Origin: Durusdinium trenchii
Taxonomy: Eukaryota > Sar > Dinophyceae > Suessiales > Symbiodiniaceae
Direction: 5' to 3'
Length of the DNA: 64,000 nucleotides
NCBI GenBank assembly: GCA_963970005.1
Contig: CAXAMN010008369.1
Coordinates: 86,482 to 150,481, forward strand
Shown: piece after piece, positions 23,829 to 34,184 of the stretch
Layout: every line of letters begins with the position of its first letter
Position numbering within the stretch: position 1 is the stretch's first letter
Notes under the pieces: generated by a model
Database searches by the model: none
Seen by the model: the letters and a program-made list of their open reading frames with translations, nothing else
What the model was told of the DNA's origin: nothing
Position numbers and translations under genes: made by a program

Positions 23829-23850
23829 GTACGTGCTGGCGCACATCCCA
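23829..23850 (+). CDS. lipocalin gene, microexon with the WYV motif region
   Basis: A 22-nt candidate microexon between CTCAG and GTGAGG encodes YVLAHIP, preceded by one nucleotide that would complete a Trp codon from the previous exon. This matches the lipocalin first motif as seen in Blc-type proteins (G.WYV.A.IP). Phase 0 at its end joins the exon at 24370. The upstream exon was not found. Confidence 0.45.
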
Positions 23851-24369
23851 GTGAGGTTGGTCAAGGCTCCGGGTGAAGGGAATGTGGTCGGTCGCCGTGG
23901 TGGTGGGTCGCAAGGGATGAAGATAGGCTGCCAGCCATTTTGGCACAGGCACAGTGGTGGGAACGGGCGTCGTTTCATGTAGGTCACGATCAGGGAGAAG
24001 ATTTGGCCGATGGATTCCTCAAGATATCCATGGATTTCCCAGTCTTCCTGAGGCCAACTTGATTGGCAGATCTGGGATCCAACAGACTGACCCTCATGGG
24101 ATTGGGATTGCTGTTCAGGCTTGCTTTACCAGGTCCCGCGCATCCACAAACCAATGCCGACCACCATCGCTCCGAACGGGGGCCACTGGGATCAGGATCG
24201 CTCCTTTCTTTAGCACCTTTGGGGGCCACCTTTCACAGGTGCATGAGACAGGTGCACTCGTACAGCCCAGCCAAGCTGTTGGAGTGTGCTGCTCTAGAAG
24301 CACCTTCTGCGACACCATCTCTTTCTTTTTAAACCACACCATTTCCACCTAGGTGGGGGGGCACCCCAG

Positions 24370-24482
24370 GGCACGGCGGAGGATTCATGGGCCGTGAAAC
24401 TCCAGGAACATTTGGCGCACAACGCGGTAGAGACTTATTCCTGGGATGAAGCAAAGGAGAGGATCAGCGTGCACTACAGGCG
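24370..24482 (+). CDS. lipocalin gene, strand B-C exon
   Basis: After CCCCAG the frame reads GTAEDSWAVKLQEHLAHNAV, then ETYSWDEAKERISVHYR. HNAVETY...I.V.Y is the characteristic second and third strand of Blc-type lipocalins. It ends CG/GTTC and joins in phase to the next exon (R completed by G, then FNENADDG). The frame itself continues two more codons to a TGA inside the intron. Confidence 0.6.
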
Positions 24483-24952
24483 GTTCTGAGGGGAAGTGGG
24501 TGAGTGGTTCGGGTTGTGAGGGGGGCGGATGAGGGAAGCCTGGGGCTTCCTCAGCTTAGGAAGGGAAGACGAGAAACCCTTTTCCTGGGCAAGCTCTTTC
24601 CAGGAACTGAAGTGAGAACGTCGGTGAAGAAAGATGTGCAGGGTCGGGTTGAGAAGGCGGGTTCAGGAGGATGGATCTGTGGTTGATCTCGTCGAGAATC
24701 GCAGCTTCATTCCTGATATCTCTAGATACACGGAATCGGAATCGAGTCAAGCGTGCAAAAGCACCACTCAGCAGAAGGTCACTTTCTTTCCTTTCGAGGA
24801 TCCACCTATGCCCGGATACACCCGACATCAACATGATGTTAGCTGAGAAGCTCAGTACCCCAATAGAGGTCCATGGGCGGGTGACAAAGGGAGTGCTACA
24901 AGCACTGGAGTCCGACCCAATGGTTCAAGCCGACCCCTGCAGTCTGCTACAG

Positions 24953-25033
24953 GTTCAATGAGAACGCTGATGATGGGCCGCTAAATGACAGCTACCAGCG
25001 AGGATGGGTCAAGAACAAGGAGTGGCGTGACAC
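24953..25033 (+). CDS. lipocalin gene, central exon
   Basis: After CTACAG the frame gives FNENADDGPLNDSYQRGWVK then NKEWRDT. In Blc-type lipocalins the strand is followed by an extended turn with D/G-P-L and then GWV...W, as here. The donor is GC (AC/GCTGC) in phase 2. Both ends of the preceding intron carry the same GTTC. Confidence 0.6.
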
Positions 25034-25072
25034 GCTGCTGTTGGTCTTCTTTTGGTTGTGCAGCAGGGAGAG

Positions 25073-25103
25073 ATTCAAGAGCTGGACCATTGAACTTGTT
25101 CCG
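25073..25103 (+). CDS. lipocalin gene, 31-nt microexon
   Basis: Between GGGAGAG and GTTTCC; it completes the Thr codon and reads FKSWTIELVP. It joins in phase 0 to VLRLPYIIVDCADDY. Without it the Trp-containing strand that precedes the xYxVxD strand in lipocalins would be missing. Confidence 0.5.
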
Positions 25104-25707
25104 GTTTCCTTCGGTGTGCATTTTGGCTGGATGGATCTACTGTAATGCCATTGAGTCTATTCAAATCAGCAATGAATGCCGTTCCTCCACATTCATGTGG
25201 TTCATGATACGAAGAAACCAATGAATTTCAAGAGCTTCCTGACGTCTTTCAGGTTGCTGAACAATTTCTTAGCTGCTCATCTAACCAGGAGACCTTTGCT
25301 GAGTGGCGCGTCTCTCCCAAGTTGCCCATTTTTGGCTACGGCATGAGCAGTGCCGCTTGGAGGAAAGCTGTTTGCGCTTTCTGGTGGTCCATTGAGTGAA
25401 AGAGGATTTGGTGGAGCTGAGAGTTTTGGAATGAGTAGACCAATGATTCGAACTTCTGACATGTTTGTTTGGGTGTTTGAGAAATGCTCTTTATGGCGTC
25501 CTTTCTCTAGATTCTCTAGATTTTCTGGTTGATGCATGACAAAGTGGCTCTCGGCTAGGTGATTCTACCCATTGCAAGGGAATGTGGACTTTTCAATTTT
25601 CCATTCCAGATTAGTGTACCCCCAATCAATCGGCTTGGTTGTCTACTGTTCCCTTTTCCAGGCATTTGTGTCCAATCGGTTTCCTTCGCTTTTGCTACAG
25701 ACCCCAG

Positions 25708-25758
25708 GTTTTGAGATTGCCATACATCATCGTCGATTGCGCGGATGACTACAACACA
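25708..25758 (+). CDS. lipocalin gene, YIIVD strand exon
   Basis: After CCCCAG the frame reads VLRLPYIIVDCADDYNT, corresponding to the lipocalin strand Y.V.D...Y. The donor is GC (ACA/GCCACT), and the acceptor of the next exon is followed by the same GCC. The combined product DDYNT-AIVGYPNRAYLW fits the family without a gap. Confidence 0.6.
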
Positions 25759-26333
25759 GCCACTGGTCGATTGCGTGGCGCGGTGACGTGTCGCCGCTGC
25801 GAGGACATCCATCAGACCTCCGGTGCCTCATATAGCACTTTAGGTGCCTCATGGTGCCTCTACCTCACTTTAGGTGCCATCAAGAAAAACCGCTGCCTTT
25901 CAACAAATTCACTGCGCCGCCTCCCCACTGTTTTCGTCCTACCTTCCTGTGTTGTCCTACTTCCTGCTCACCTGCTGCGGAATTGGCCGGAAGTGTCACA
26001 GTTTGTTCACGGCGGCCTGTCGGTGTGGTGTTCCCCTTGTCCCTCAAACGAAGCAACTCCACACATCTCATGATTTTATCCCATGGGTTTTGAGGGGTTT
26101 GGGAGCAGCTCTAGCAGTGGCTACTATATCAGACATTTGTTGGGCTGAGTGGTACGATTATTCGCAATACTATGGTTTGAACTGTCGTTGTGTTGGTTGG
26201 TAGACTGCTCCAAGCAGCTCGCTTGCAGCTCTGGCACCGTTTAGAGGCTCTAAAAACAGAGGCGTCTTTGGCATTTCGGAGCGTACAGTGTTGCTTGGTC
26301 ATGGGCTGCAAACCCACAGATAGCCCATCCAAG

Positions 26334-26383
26334 GCCATCGTGGGCTATCCGAACCGAGCTTATCTGTGGATTCTGAGCCGGAC
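26334..26383 (+). CDS. lipocalin gene, AIVG..YLWILSRT exon
   Basis: After CCAAG the frame is AIVGYPNRAYLWILSRT, the most diagnostic segment of the Blc/apolipoprotein-D branch (A.VG.P.R.YLWILSRTP). It probably ends at AC/GCTTG (GC donor). Lipocalins bind small hydrophobic ligands, and Blc-type members associate with membranes. The final exon (helix and C-terminus) was not located. Confidence 0.65.
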
Positions 26384-27285
26384 GCTTGCCCCAGCATTCC
26401 TTAGCATCAGAGATGTGCGTGTTCAATTTTTTGCTCAAACATCGTTGCGTGTTGTTTCGACCCAAACACGGGGTGGGTATCCACAACCATCCACAACCCC
26501 ATTTCCATTTGCAAAAGAATGATTCATGAAGTACCGCACCTTGCTTTCTCGAGTGCAGGCAGGGTTCCAGCATTCCCGTCTGCCAAGCCCTAATCTGTTG
26601 GTGGCCTGTTTTCTCCCCAGATCCCAAATCCCATTGGTTTGGACATCACCAGAAGATAGCAGAAGAAGTACAGCCTAGTAGCATAGTAGTGCAGGTGGCC
26701 TTCGGGGGTGTCTTCGCAGAGTTGCTGAGATCACCTTGGAGAGTAGCCGAGGGTGTGAATGCAATTGTACTTGACCCCTTCTGACTTGAGGCTTCTTGAG
26801 TTCGGTGGGATGCAGCAGCGTGGTTGGCTGACTTAGGTTCTTTTTTTACATTTGTGGGTACGTGCTTCCCCCTCTTTTTTTCAGACTGGTTGGGGGAACC
26901 AGCCACCGAAGCACTCACTGGAATCATCAAAGATCCACCGATTAGTCAGTGCAGCCTCTCCACGGCCAGAGAGCCACTCTTTCAACCGCTGATCTGCTGG
27001 TTCTGCCTAGGAGCCCCACAGTCTCCAGCAAGGACTACGATGCACTGACACTTGATCTCATGGCATAGCCTCGTTTGTGGGCTGGGAATGCCTTCTGGTG
27101 TGGTATCGCACAACACCAGCATGAAGGTGAAATCAGGCACCTAGTCAACTACTTGCCGTCATTTTATCACGAAAGGTAGCGGTTACGCTACCTGAGTTTT
27201 CCTTTTGCTTTAGCAAAAATGTATTAACCCAGAGCTGCAGCCTATCTCTCGGAGAAATGGTCCCCGACATCTTCGTTTACTGGCC
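26384..27285. other. 3' part of the lipocalin locus and spacer
   Basis: The last lipocalin exon should lie here or beyond, but I could not identify it. Confidence 0.35.
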
Positions 27286-27308
27286 GGGGGGGGGGCCCCC
27301 CCCCCCCC
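27286..27308. repeat. G10-C13 homopolymer junction
   Basis: Ten G followed directly by thirteen C: a perfect palindrome of ten base pairs without a loop and prone to polymerase slippage. The length in the assembly may not be exact. Confidence 0.8.
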
Positions 27309-27349
27309 TTTCAACTCCACCCTAGCGCGCCTCGGGGTCAACCGTTCGA

Positions 27350-27880
27350 AAACATTGTAAATATCAGTGTTTTCAGCTCTTCCAGTCCTCAGCAGTGACC
27401 AAAAATCATGGAATTTACAGCGTTTTTTGTGGCTGTCCGGCAAAAAACACCGCAAAAACCGATGGTTTTTGATGCGTCTCGGTTAGAAAAATGACCGAAA
27501 AAAGACCAAAAACCAGGAAAGATTTTGTCAGAAAGGGTTTTTGAGGCTTTTGGAGGCTTCAAAATTGCACAAAACTATGGTATTTACAGGGTTTTGTGCA
27601 CCTTCCCGGCAGAAAACGCCGGTATTTACACGGTTTTCTGCGCTTTTCCAGCGCTCAAGCGTGGTGCGCCTTTGGATCGACGGCTCCAAAATATTGTAAA
27701 TACCAGTGTTTTCAGCTCCTCCTGTCTTCAAGCGTGGCCTTAGACCTTGCCGCGGCTGTGGATCGACGGCAACGAAACCTCGTAAATACCAGTGTTTTTG
27801 AGCACGTCCTGTTTGCAAGCATGGCCTGCGGCCACGCAATTTACAGGGTCGCCGCACGTCACTATGTAAATCCGAAGTTG
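27350..27880. repeat. cluster of degenerate short repeats with a GTAAATAC / GTATTTAC core
   Basis: Related motifs recur about every 40-170 bp. The forms TGTAAATAYCAGTGTTTTCA (about 27357, 27695) and CGTAAATACCAGTGTTTTTG (27781) alternate with GGTATTTACAGGGTTTTGTG (27580), GGTATTTACACGGTTTTCTG (27621), GGAATTTACAGCGTTTTTTG (27411) and GCAATTTACAGGG (27836). The flank AGxGTTTT is constant while the 8-bp core appears in both orientations. A long minus-strand frame (27528-28007) is probably a by-product. Confidence 0.55.
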
Positions 27881-30800
27881 CATTTGAGAAATTTGTGACT
27901 CCTTTTGAAGGCACGTCAACCTGTATTGAAACCGCTAGACCGCTACAGCTTCTGGAGGTTTTGTCAAGCGTTTGTGCACTAGTCTTTCTTTCATCACGCT
28001 CACTCACTTCTCTTCAAACAAGTGGGGGGCCTCTCACCTCCTCCCGGATTACGCCTGATTCCCTGCTACCTTTCGTTCACCCCCCTCCTCTCTCAAGTTC
28101 CCTGCTCGATCAGACATGCACGTAGCATCGCCGTTGGGAAGTTGTCAGCAGGGAGTTTCCGTGTAGCTCACACATCAGAAGCCAGCTGAAAAGTATCAGC
28201 GGCCTGCGACTTTGTTACAAGCTGACCCTCCGCCCAAACCTCTCTGCGCCTATCAGGCAAAAAACACGTCTTATTTGTCCTAGTGAATGACAGTCTGGAA
28301 GAGTTCTGAGGATTGAAAAGAGCAAAGGCTTTGGCTATGACGAGTCGCCACTTGGAAAGACTTGCGTTGGAGGCGTTGGGACGGTTTTGACTGGCACTTG
28401 GCCCCAAAGAGATGGGCATCCAGAGGTTTAGACGATCTTCTGTTGAACATGTTCTCCTTGTCCTAGAAGTCCTAGAAGGATCTTTCATTACTTTTCAATG
28501 GTGAGTGCCGGAAGGTTCCGTTCCGGTCCAGCTCCCCTGGGATTCTCCTACAACGATTGGCTCAGCCAGCCATGTGGCGCTTCCTCTTCGGCTTGAAACG
28601 TTTTTCTGGACGGGAGCCCGGGGTCTTGGACTATGAAGGTGTGGCTATAGGGACTAATCTGGGAAGCTGCCATCTCAGTTCACCTGAATCACCTAGTTCA
28701 GGTAGTTCACTTACCTTCCCAGAAGGCCATTATTTAGACCCGTATACTAAGTACACACCATATCTTCCGCTTGAAATCATCGATTTTCAGAGTCAGTCAA
28801 CTCCACTAGAGAATCATCCCACCGACTGGTCAACTCGGTGAAGACTCCCTCGCTCAGGAAGATCCGCCGCGTGCCGCAGTCCGAGAAGGGTGAGGTCTTC
28901 CAGAGCCCTCCGTGAGCCCGCGTGACGCGCGTGATGCGGTGGAGACACCCATTTTTCGGCGGCAGCTGCCTGAGCAGAGCAACTTCGGAGAGGGATGAAG
29001 GATGTGAAGAGAAATGGTTGGTGCGAACATGGAAACAGAGGGAAACAGGATGAGAAGGGGATGATAAGCTTCATGTGCTCAATTGTCTTACTTCTTGTAA
29101 GGTCTGTTTCGATGCTGGAGAGATGGTGGCCCTGCTTGTTTAGAGTAGTATAGGACCTTGTTTGACACTTAATTTCCTGAAGCTGTCCTCAGTTGCTCAG
29201 GCAGATCCTGACAGACATGCTGCCAGTTTTAGTGCGAAAGAAGCACAGCCTGCAAAAGACAGCTAGCAAAACAAGGCTGCTATGCTTGGTGTTGCCCCGG
29301 TCGACATGGTCTTTGTCAACAGGCCATGTTTCTTTGTTTAACATTAAGTCCGTGACCAGCAGTACTCCAATCGAGAGAGAGATGAACCCATGCTTGAGTG
29401 TCGCAGAACATGCAGAAAATATTAAAGGTTTCTCACAACAAAGCGAGACTAGCTGCTAGCTGCTAGCTGCTATTCTGGCCGAACAGAACTAGCTAGTGTG
29501 ACCAGTGCGGAAAAACGGAATGACTAACCGCAGTCGAGTTTGGAGAACGCATGACTCATTCTTCATTCCTCATTGACTTTTGATCTCCTAGAACGGACTC
29601 CGGACACATCTTTGCTGGTTGCATACCCCAGAACTCGTCTCCAATTTGAAAGTCTTCTTGTATCACATCCTTGGAACAAGCGACGCAGAAGAGATACAAG
29701 AGGTTGGCTTGTGGGGTGAAATCGAGGTCAACGACCAGCATTGACCAGCATCATGACGTCAAACGGCAAGGCGAGAAGCTATTCATGGTTCTTCTCGCTC
29801 CTAAAACCAAAAAAACCTCGGGTTCATCGGTCCATCGGGTTTGCCGTTCATCGCCAGGACTTGGCGATGGGGACGATGGAATCCTTGGCAGAGGTCGGGG
29901 GAGAAGTGGGGCCTTTGATCAAAACAGGTCTATGGATGGATGTGTTTAACCAATAGTCAAACAGCACCAGGTATTGGTTTTGTGATCTTGCTGGGGCGAA
30001 GGTCAAGTTCCTTTTTTGAAACAGTGGTTGGGAATGCACGACGAAGCCGCTTTGTCACACTTAAAACTTGCCCACATGTGGATGTAACGTATGGGTGTAG
30101 CAGATCCTGAAGCCATTTGATGATGGAAGAAGCAGCGACCAAAGCCACTACCTCAGTCATCGAAGCGATTGATTTTCCCTCCAGATCTTTTAGCTGAAAG
30201 GCTCAGAGGGTATTTGGATGTTTCGTGCTGGGATTGTTTGTCCCTTCATCATGCAAGCGGTGTACATGGGCCCTATGATGGGCCGTAGGTGTTCATCACA
30301 GGAGAACAAAGAGGCCCACTGAACAAATCTGTTCTCCCTTCTCATCCCTTCTCCGTGCAGAAGAAGATCTTTCACAGGTCTGGTCGCCTCCTATACGCGA
30401 CCCCCAGAAACCCGGACCTATCGAGGGGTCCGGACCTTGAACCCTCGAGTCTACTCGGCTTCAGCGGGTGTGGGACTCCCCGGATCCGCCAGGTGATCAC
30501 CAAACGCCGCGAGCCGAGCGACCGCGATGGGTGTGGAGCTTTCGGCCCGAAAAAGGGTGCGACCTGCGCGAGAAGGACATCGGCACAAAGGAGGTCGTCT
30601 TTGGGTGACGAACATCTGGTGATCCCTTTTGGTGTTATGTGAGAGAGAGTTATAGTATTAAAGGTTAACCAAAGAACTTATACTGAGATGACACTAAAAC
30701 TGAACGAACCAAATCACTAGTCCTCCGTCTTGGACCCAGCAACGTTCGCGCCCGACCGGAAGAGCCAGAGCCCCGGAGCCTCGGTGTCCCGGACCGTTCC

Positions 30801-32566
30801 GTCGATTCGGACCTTCCGAGGTGCGGATCATCTTCCCCAACAAGCCCGACCGGAACGCCCAGAGAAGGGGGCGGGTGGTTTCTGGGTGGTTTCTGGGGCT
30901 TTTTTTGGGGTTTTTGGCGTTGAAAGGGGAGTGTTTCGGATTGATGGTGGTTGCAAGCATTTTGAATTATCTGTTGACCACTTCGGTGTCAAGGAGTAGA
31001 CGCCCCCCAAACATGAAGGGTTTTCTATGCTAAGAAATGGGTGAACGATTAAACAGACTTTCAAGTGTGGCCGAACGAAGTCTTGGAGAAGGTTCACACT
31101 GAAGGCCATCCTGTTCCAGACATTGGAGCACCAGGAGTTTCAACCGTAACATCTACCTAGGCCCCCGGTTTCGGGGTGTCCAATAAATAGCTCCTTAGAG
31201 GTGATTCGGGGTGTCCATGAACCACCCCTGGCACCGGGGGGCCTGGTATAGCTACGTAGCTTCGCTTCGGCCCCGTTTCGATCGACCGAAGAGATTGGTC
31301 GAAGCGGAGACCGACCGGTGGAGCGTCCACGGCCGTGGCGAATCCACCCATTGTGGATGAGTTGTTGGGGGACGGGTTTGGACCCAAAGACCCGATGCCG
31401 CGCAGAAGTCAGGGCGCCATTGACCGACCGGTGTGAAACATTGTGGTTTCGACCGATGGCACTCCAGTCAGACCCCGAAAGGGAGGTGCTGACGGGTTTC
31501 GACCCATCGAGCCATTGAGCCATGTGTCTTTCTCTTTTGGTCGGTGAACATCGGACAGAGCCGAGGACATGCTTCGAGCGCGTGATATCCACTACAACAA
31601 GTGGTGAGAGCGCCAGCTCGGGGCGGGTGTTTCGGGGTCTCGTTGTTTGCCTTGAAGGGGCGATCAGTCAATCAGGGTGGAGGGTCGAGGCAGAGGAACC
31701 AGTTCCTCAGCACCAACTGACCATAACCCGTGCAAGTAGACATGTGTCAGTTGTAGAAACCACGCATTCCCGAGCCAATCAGGGTGAAACTGGGTGATCA
31801 GACTGAAACAAGGCAGTTCAAGGGCAGAACTCCTCATAGCAAGAAGGATCCCAACATCCCAACCCCCAAAGCCCCTTCGCGAAGGCAACAAATCACAGGC
31901 AGCCTGCTAGGTGAGTTACAAGGCCCACCAGGAGTTCCAAAGGGGTGGGAACTTTAGACCCGATCTGTAAGCTAGCTTTCCATCCAACTCAGGTCCTGAT
32001 CCTTCCAACTCGGAACTATTTGGGCATTGGGCAGAACCCCACCCGAAAGCTTAACCCCCTCAAGCTCTTCGCAGGTCACTGCAGGTCACCCAGTGCCAGA
32101 CCGCCTGGTGTTCCACCGCACCTGGAACACGCCGAACACGCCCACGCCCTCCGCAAGCTTGGGCTCCTCAATCGGACGCGGCCAAACTCCTCGCAGCCTT
32201 GCTGGTCTTTTTGTCGCATCATGCAGGTGGGGCGAAGGAGTTTGGGCACCAGGGTGGCAGGACGAGCGAATGGGTTCAGGGAGAGCGTCGGATGAGTTTG
32301 CAGCCGTTGAAGGAAAGCATGATGATGGGTGGAATGATAAAGAACCTCCTGCCACCCCAAACTCATCCTTCACCTTGAGTGAACCCGTCCTTCTTTTTAA
32401 CCTTGAAGTATCTCGAAGTCACCTTCCAAGGTGTTGAGTTTCCAAGATGTTCCACCGGAAAGCTCTTCCATCAGATCGACCCACTTACCCCTGGACTTGC
32501 CGTCCTTCTCCCGCGCCTAGCGCCTTTAGTTCCGTCCCGGGATAGCTGCGTGTGTTCGTTGCGGAG
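27881..32566. other. mostly non-coding, a few exon candidates
   Basis: Possible but unassigned + strand segments: near 28815-28890 (RLVNSVKTPSLRKIRRVPQS, donor-like GTGAGG), 30388-30495 (ending GSAR at GTGATC), 31330-31430 (NPPIVDELLGDGFGPKDPMP) and 32090-32226 (LEHAEHAHALRKLGLL, ending at CAG/GTGGGG). None matches a family I know. The sequence TCGACCGA/CGATCGACCG recurs near 31270-31320. Confidence 0.25.
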
Positions 32567-32626
32567 GCCCTGCCGGGATACCAGACGCAATACCAGATTT
32601 TGAAGCCTGGAAGCGGCAAGGCGAGG
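32567..32626 (+). CDS. FKBP-type peptidyl-prolyl isomerase, exon 1 of those found
   Basis: Between GCGGAG and GTGAAC the frame reads ALPGYQTQYQILKPGSGKAR, matching the FKBP start (Y.ILKPGSGK). Phase 0 at both ends. FKBPs catalyse cis-trans isomerisation of proline peptide bonds and bind FK506/rapamycin. The start methionine must lie in an upstream exon that I did not identify; the candidate ending at 32226 in phase 0 is possible. Confidence 0.55.
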
Positions 32627-32883
32627 GTGAACCAGCCGGGGGTGGTGGATGGAAGAGATGAAAGAGACCACTCCAAACCAAGCCACTCGAGTGATGGAGA
32701 AAGGTCAAGAAGAAATCAATATATAGTACGTAGTTTAATAGGCAATCGATTAAGTAATCGAACATACATGCATTATTAGTTATTATATGCATTATCATTA
32801 ACAACTCCTCGATCCAAGGGCTCCAACCGTTTCGAAGGGGGGCGGCGTCCAACCTCGCGAGTCTGCTGGGCCCTCTTCCAAGA

Positions 32884-32911
32884 AGAGAGAGATAGAGAGA
32901 GAGAGAGAGAA
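32884..32911. repeat. (GA)n microsatellite
   Basis: A run of GA dinucleotides interrupted by one T lies within the first FKBP intron. Confidence 0.85.
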
Positions 32912-33119
32912 GGCCACACGCACCATCTTCCAAGATAGTAGCAACATGTAACAACTGTTTTTGGTGTCTCCAATAGCGAATCCAGTTGAAATCCAGTTCA
33001 GTATGAGTCCCTCATAGTCTAGTCCAGGTGCAACGCATGGTCCAATGGTCTTGGTGAAGTTTTCACTTGGCGCCCAAACTCGTTTTCCGAACTTCCGCCA
33101 CAGTGTGCGTGCCAGCCAG

Positions 33120-33172
33120 GCCATCACTGCCGGCTGCACGGCCACCGTCCATGCCACAGGGGTGGTGAAACA
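33120..33172 (+). CDS. FKBP gene, VHATG exon
   Basis: After GCCAG the frame is AITAGCTATVHATGVVK followed by two nucleotides (CA). It matches the FKBP strand ..G...TVHATG.V of protist FKBPs (VHYTG in FKBP12). The donor is GA (CA/GAGCC), and the acceptor side of the next exon begins with the same GA. Joined, the protein reads VVK-QTGKKFWSTKD with correct phase. Confidence 0.55.
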
Positions 33173-34071
33173 GAGCCTCGCACCAAACTGTAGTACGGAA
33201 ATGGAGATCGAACGAAGTCCAGGGAGGGCTTGCGCGGCTTGCGCGGCTTGGCGCTTGGTGCGCTTGGTCCATGTGTTTCTTTCGACATCTTGGGAAGGTT
33301 CTGGGGTCTCGAAACTGCCACCCATTGTTCTTTTTTGTGATTTGCTATAGTGACTTTTGAGACTTCAGTGGTGGGTGCCTCGGAATCCTTTTCCGGCTGA
33401 AGAGGGCAGTGCAGCGCTTCTGTTCGTCAACGTTTCGGCTTGTCAAGATTGGGGTGTGGAGGGAAGTAAACTAGACCACCAATCGGTTGGTTGCGTTGGT
33501 TGTGTTGGTGGTCTCCCCTTGATGGGTTCACGTTACAGCAGAACCTCTTAAGGGTCAGGGATGACCTCCAAAGTCATAGACCAGGTTGACCCCAAAAGTA
33601 TCCCAAAGTCATAGACACAGACATCGACGTCCAGAAAGCGCTCGTTACTTGGGATTTTCACGACGAAGCTGAGTCTTCCAGTCATGCAAGCTTCCCTTCA
33701 TTTCACTGGCCTTGGAAGATGTGTTTTCTTTTACATGAGAAACTGCCACACCATCTCCATGCACTCATGGAGCACTCATGGATAGCTGCCCGGTCGCGTG
33801 TCGACTTTTTGACAGAGAACCCATGTCCGTCAATGGGACTTGGCAACATCCTGCTTTGTCTGAGCTGCTCCGGGATCCTAGATCCGTTCTCTTCATTCTG
33901 CACGGAGACAATAGACATTCGGAATTTTTGAGACTATGCGGCAAGGTTGCTATTCTGTACACCCATCAAAAGCAAGGCATCCAAGCAAATCATCACCAAG
34001 CCATCAGAGGAACTCATGGCCTGCACACTGCACTTCCGTAGCTTCCTGGCCATTTTTTGTGGTGGGGGCAG

Positions 34072-34184
34072 CCGTTTTGAGCGCGCCCGCACTGCCATGG
34101 CTGCCATGCATGCTGATGATCGTTTTGCAAAGTGGCGGGCCCTTAGCCAATCTAGAGCCCTGGACAGCAGTGCTATTGTTGATG
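34072..34184 (+). CDS. exon candidate A in duplicated segment, copy 1
   Basis: Between GGGGGCAG and GTGTGTC the frame contains FERARTAMAAMHADDRFAKW and RALSQSRALDSSAIVDG. The copy-2 counterpart (44531-44644) differs by one inserted and one deleted codon, both in frame, which suggests coding constraint. No family recognised. Confidence 0.3.

Noticed and set aside
23933-23947. AGCCATTTTGGCACA as a spliced-leader relic
   Set aside because: It has mismatches at the end of the conserved core and only 15 of 21 positions agree overall; weaker than the 54894 match and plausible by chance.
27528-28007. Minus-strand 159-codon frame with internal peptide repeats
   Set aside because: The repeats reflect the DNA repeat cluster at 27350-27880; no independent sign of a gene.
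31140-31592. Minus-strand 150-codon frame
   Set aside because: Open by composition, no family resemblance and no splice context; a plus-strand exon candidate overlaps it.
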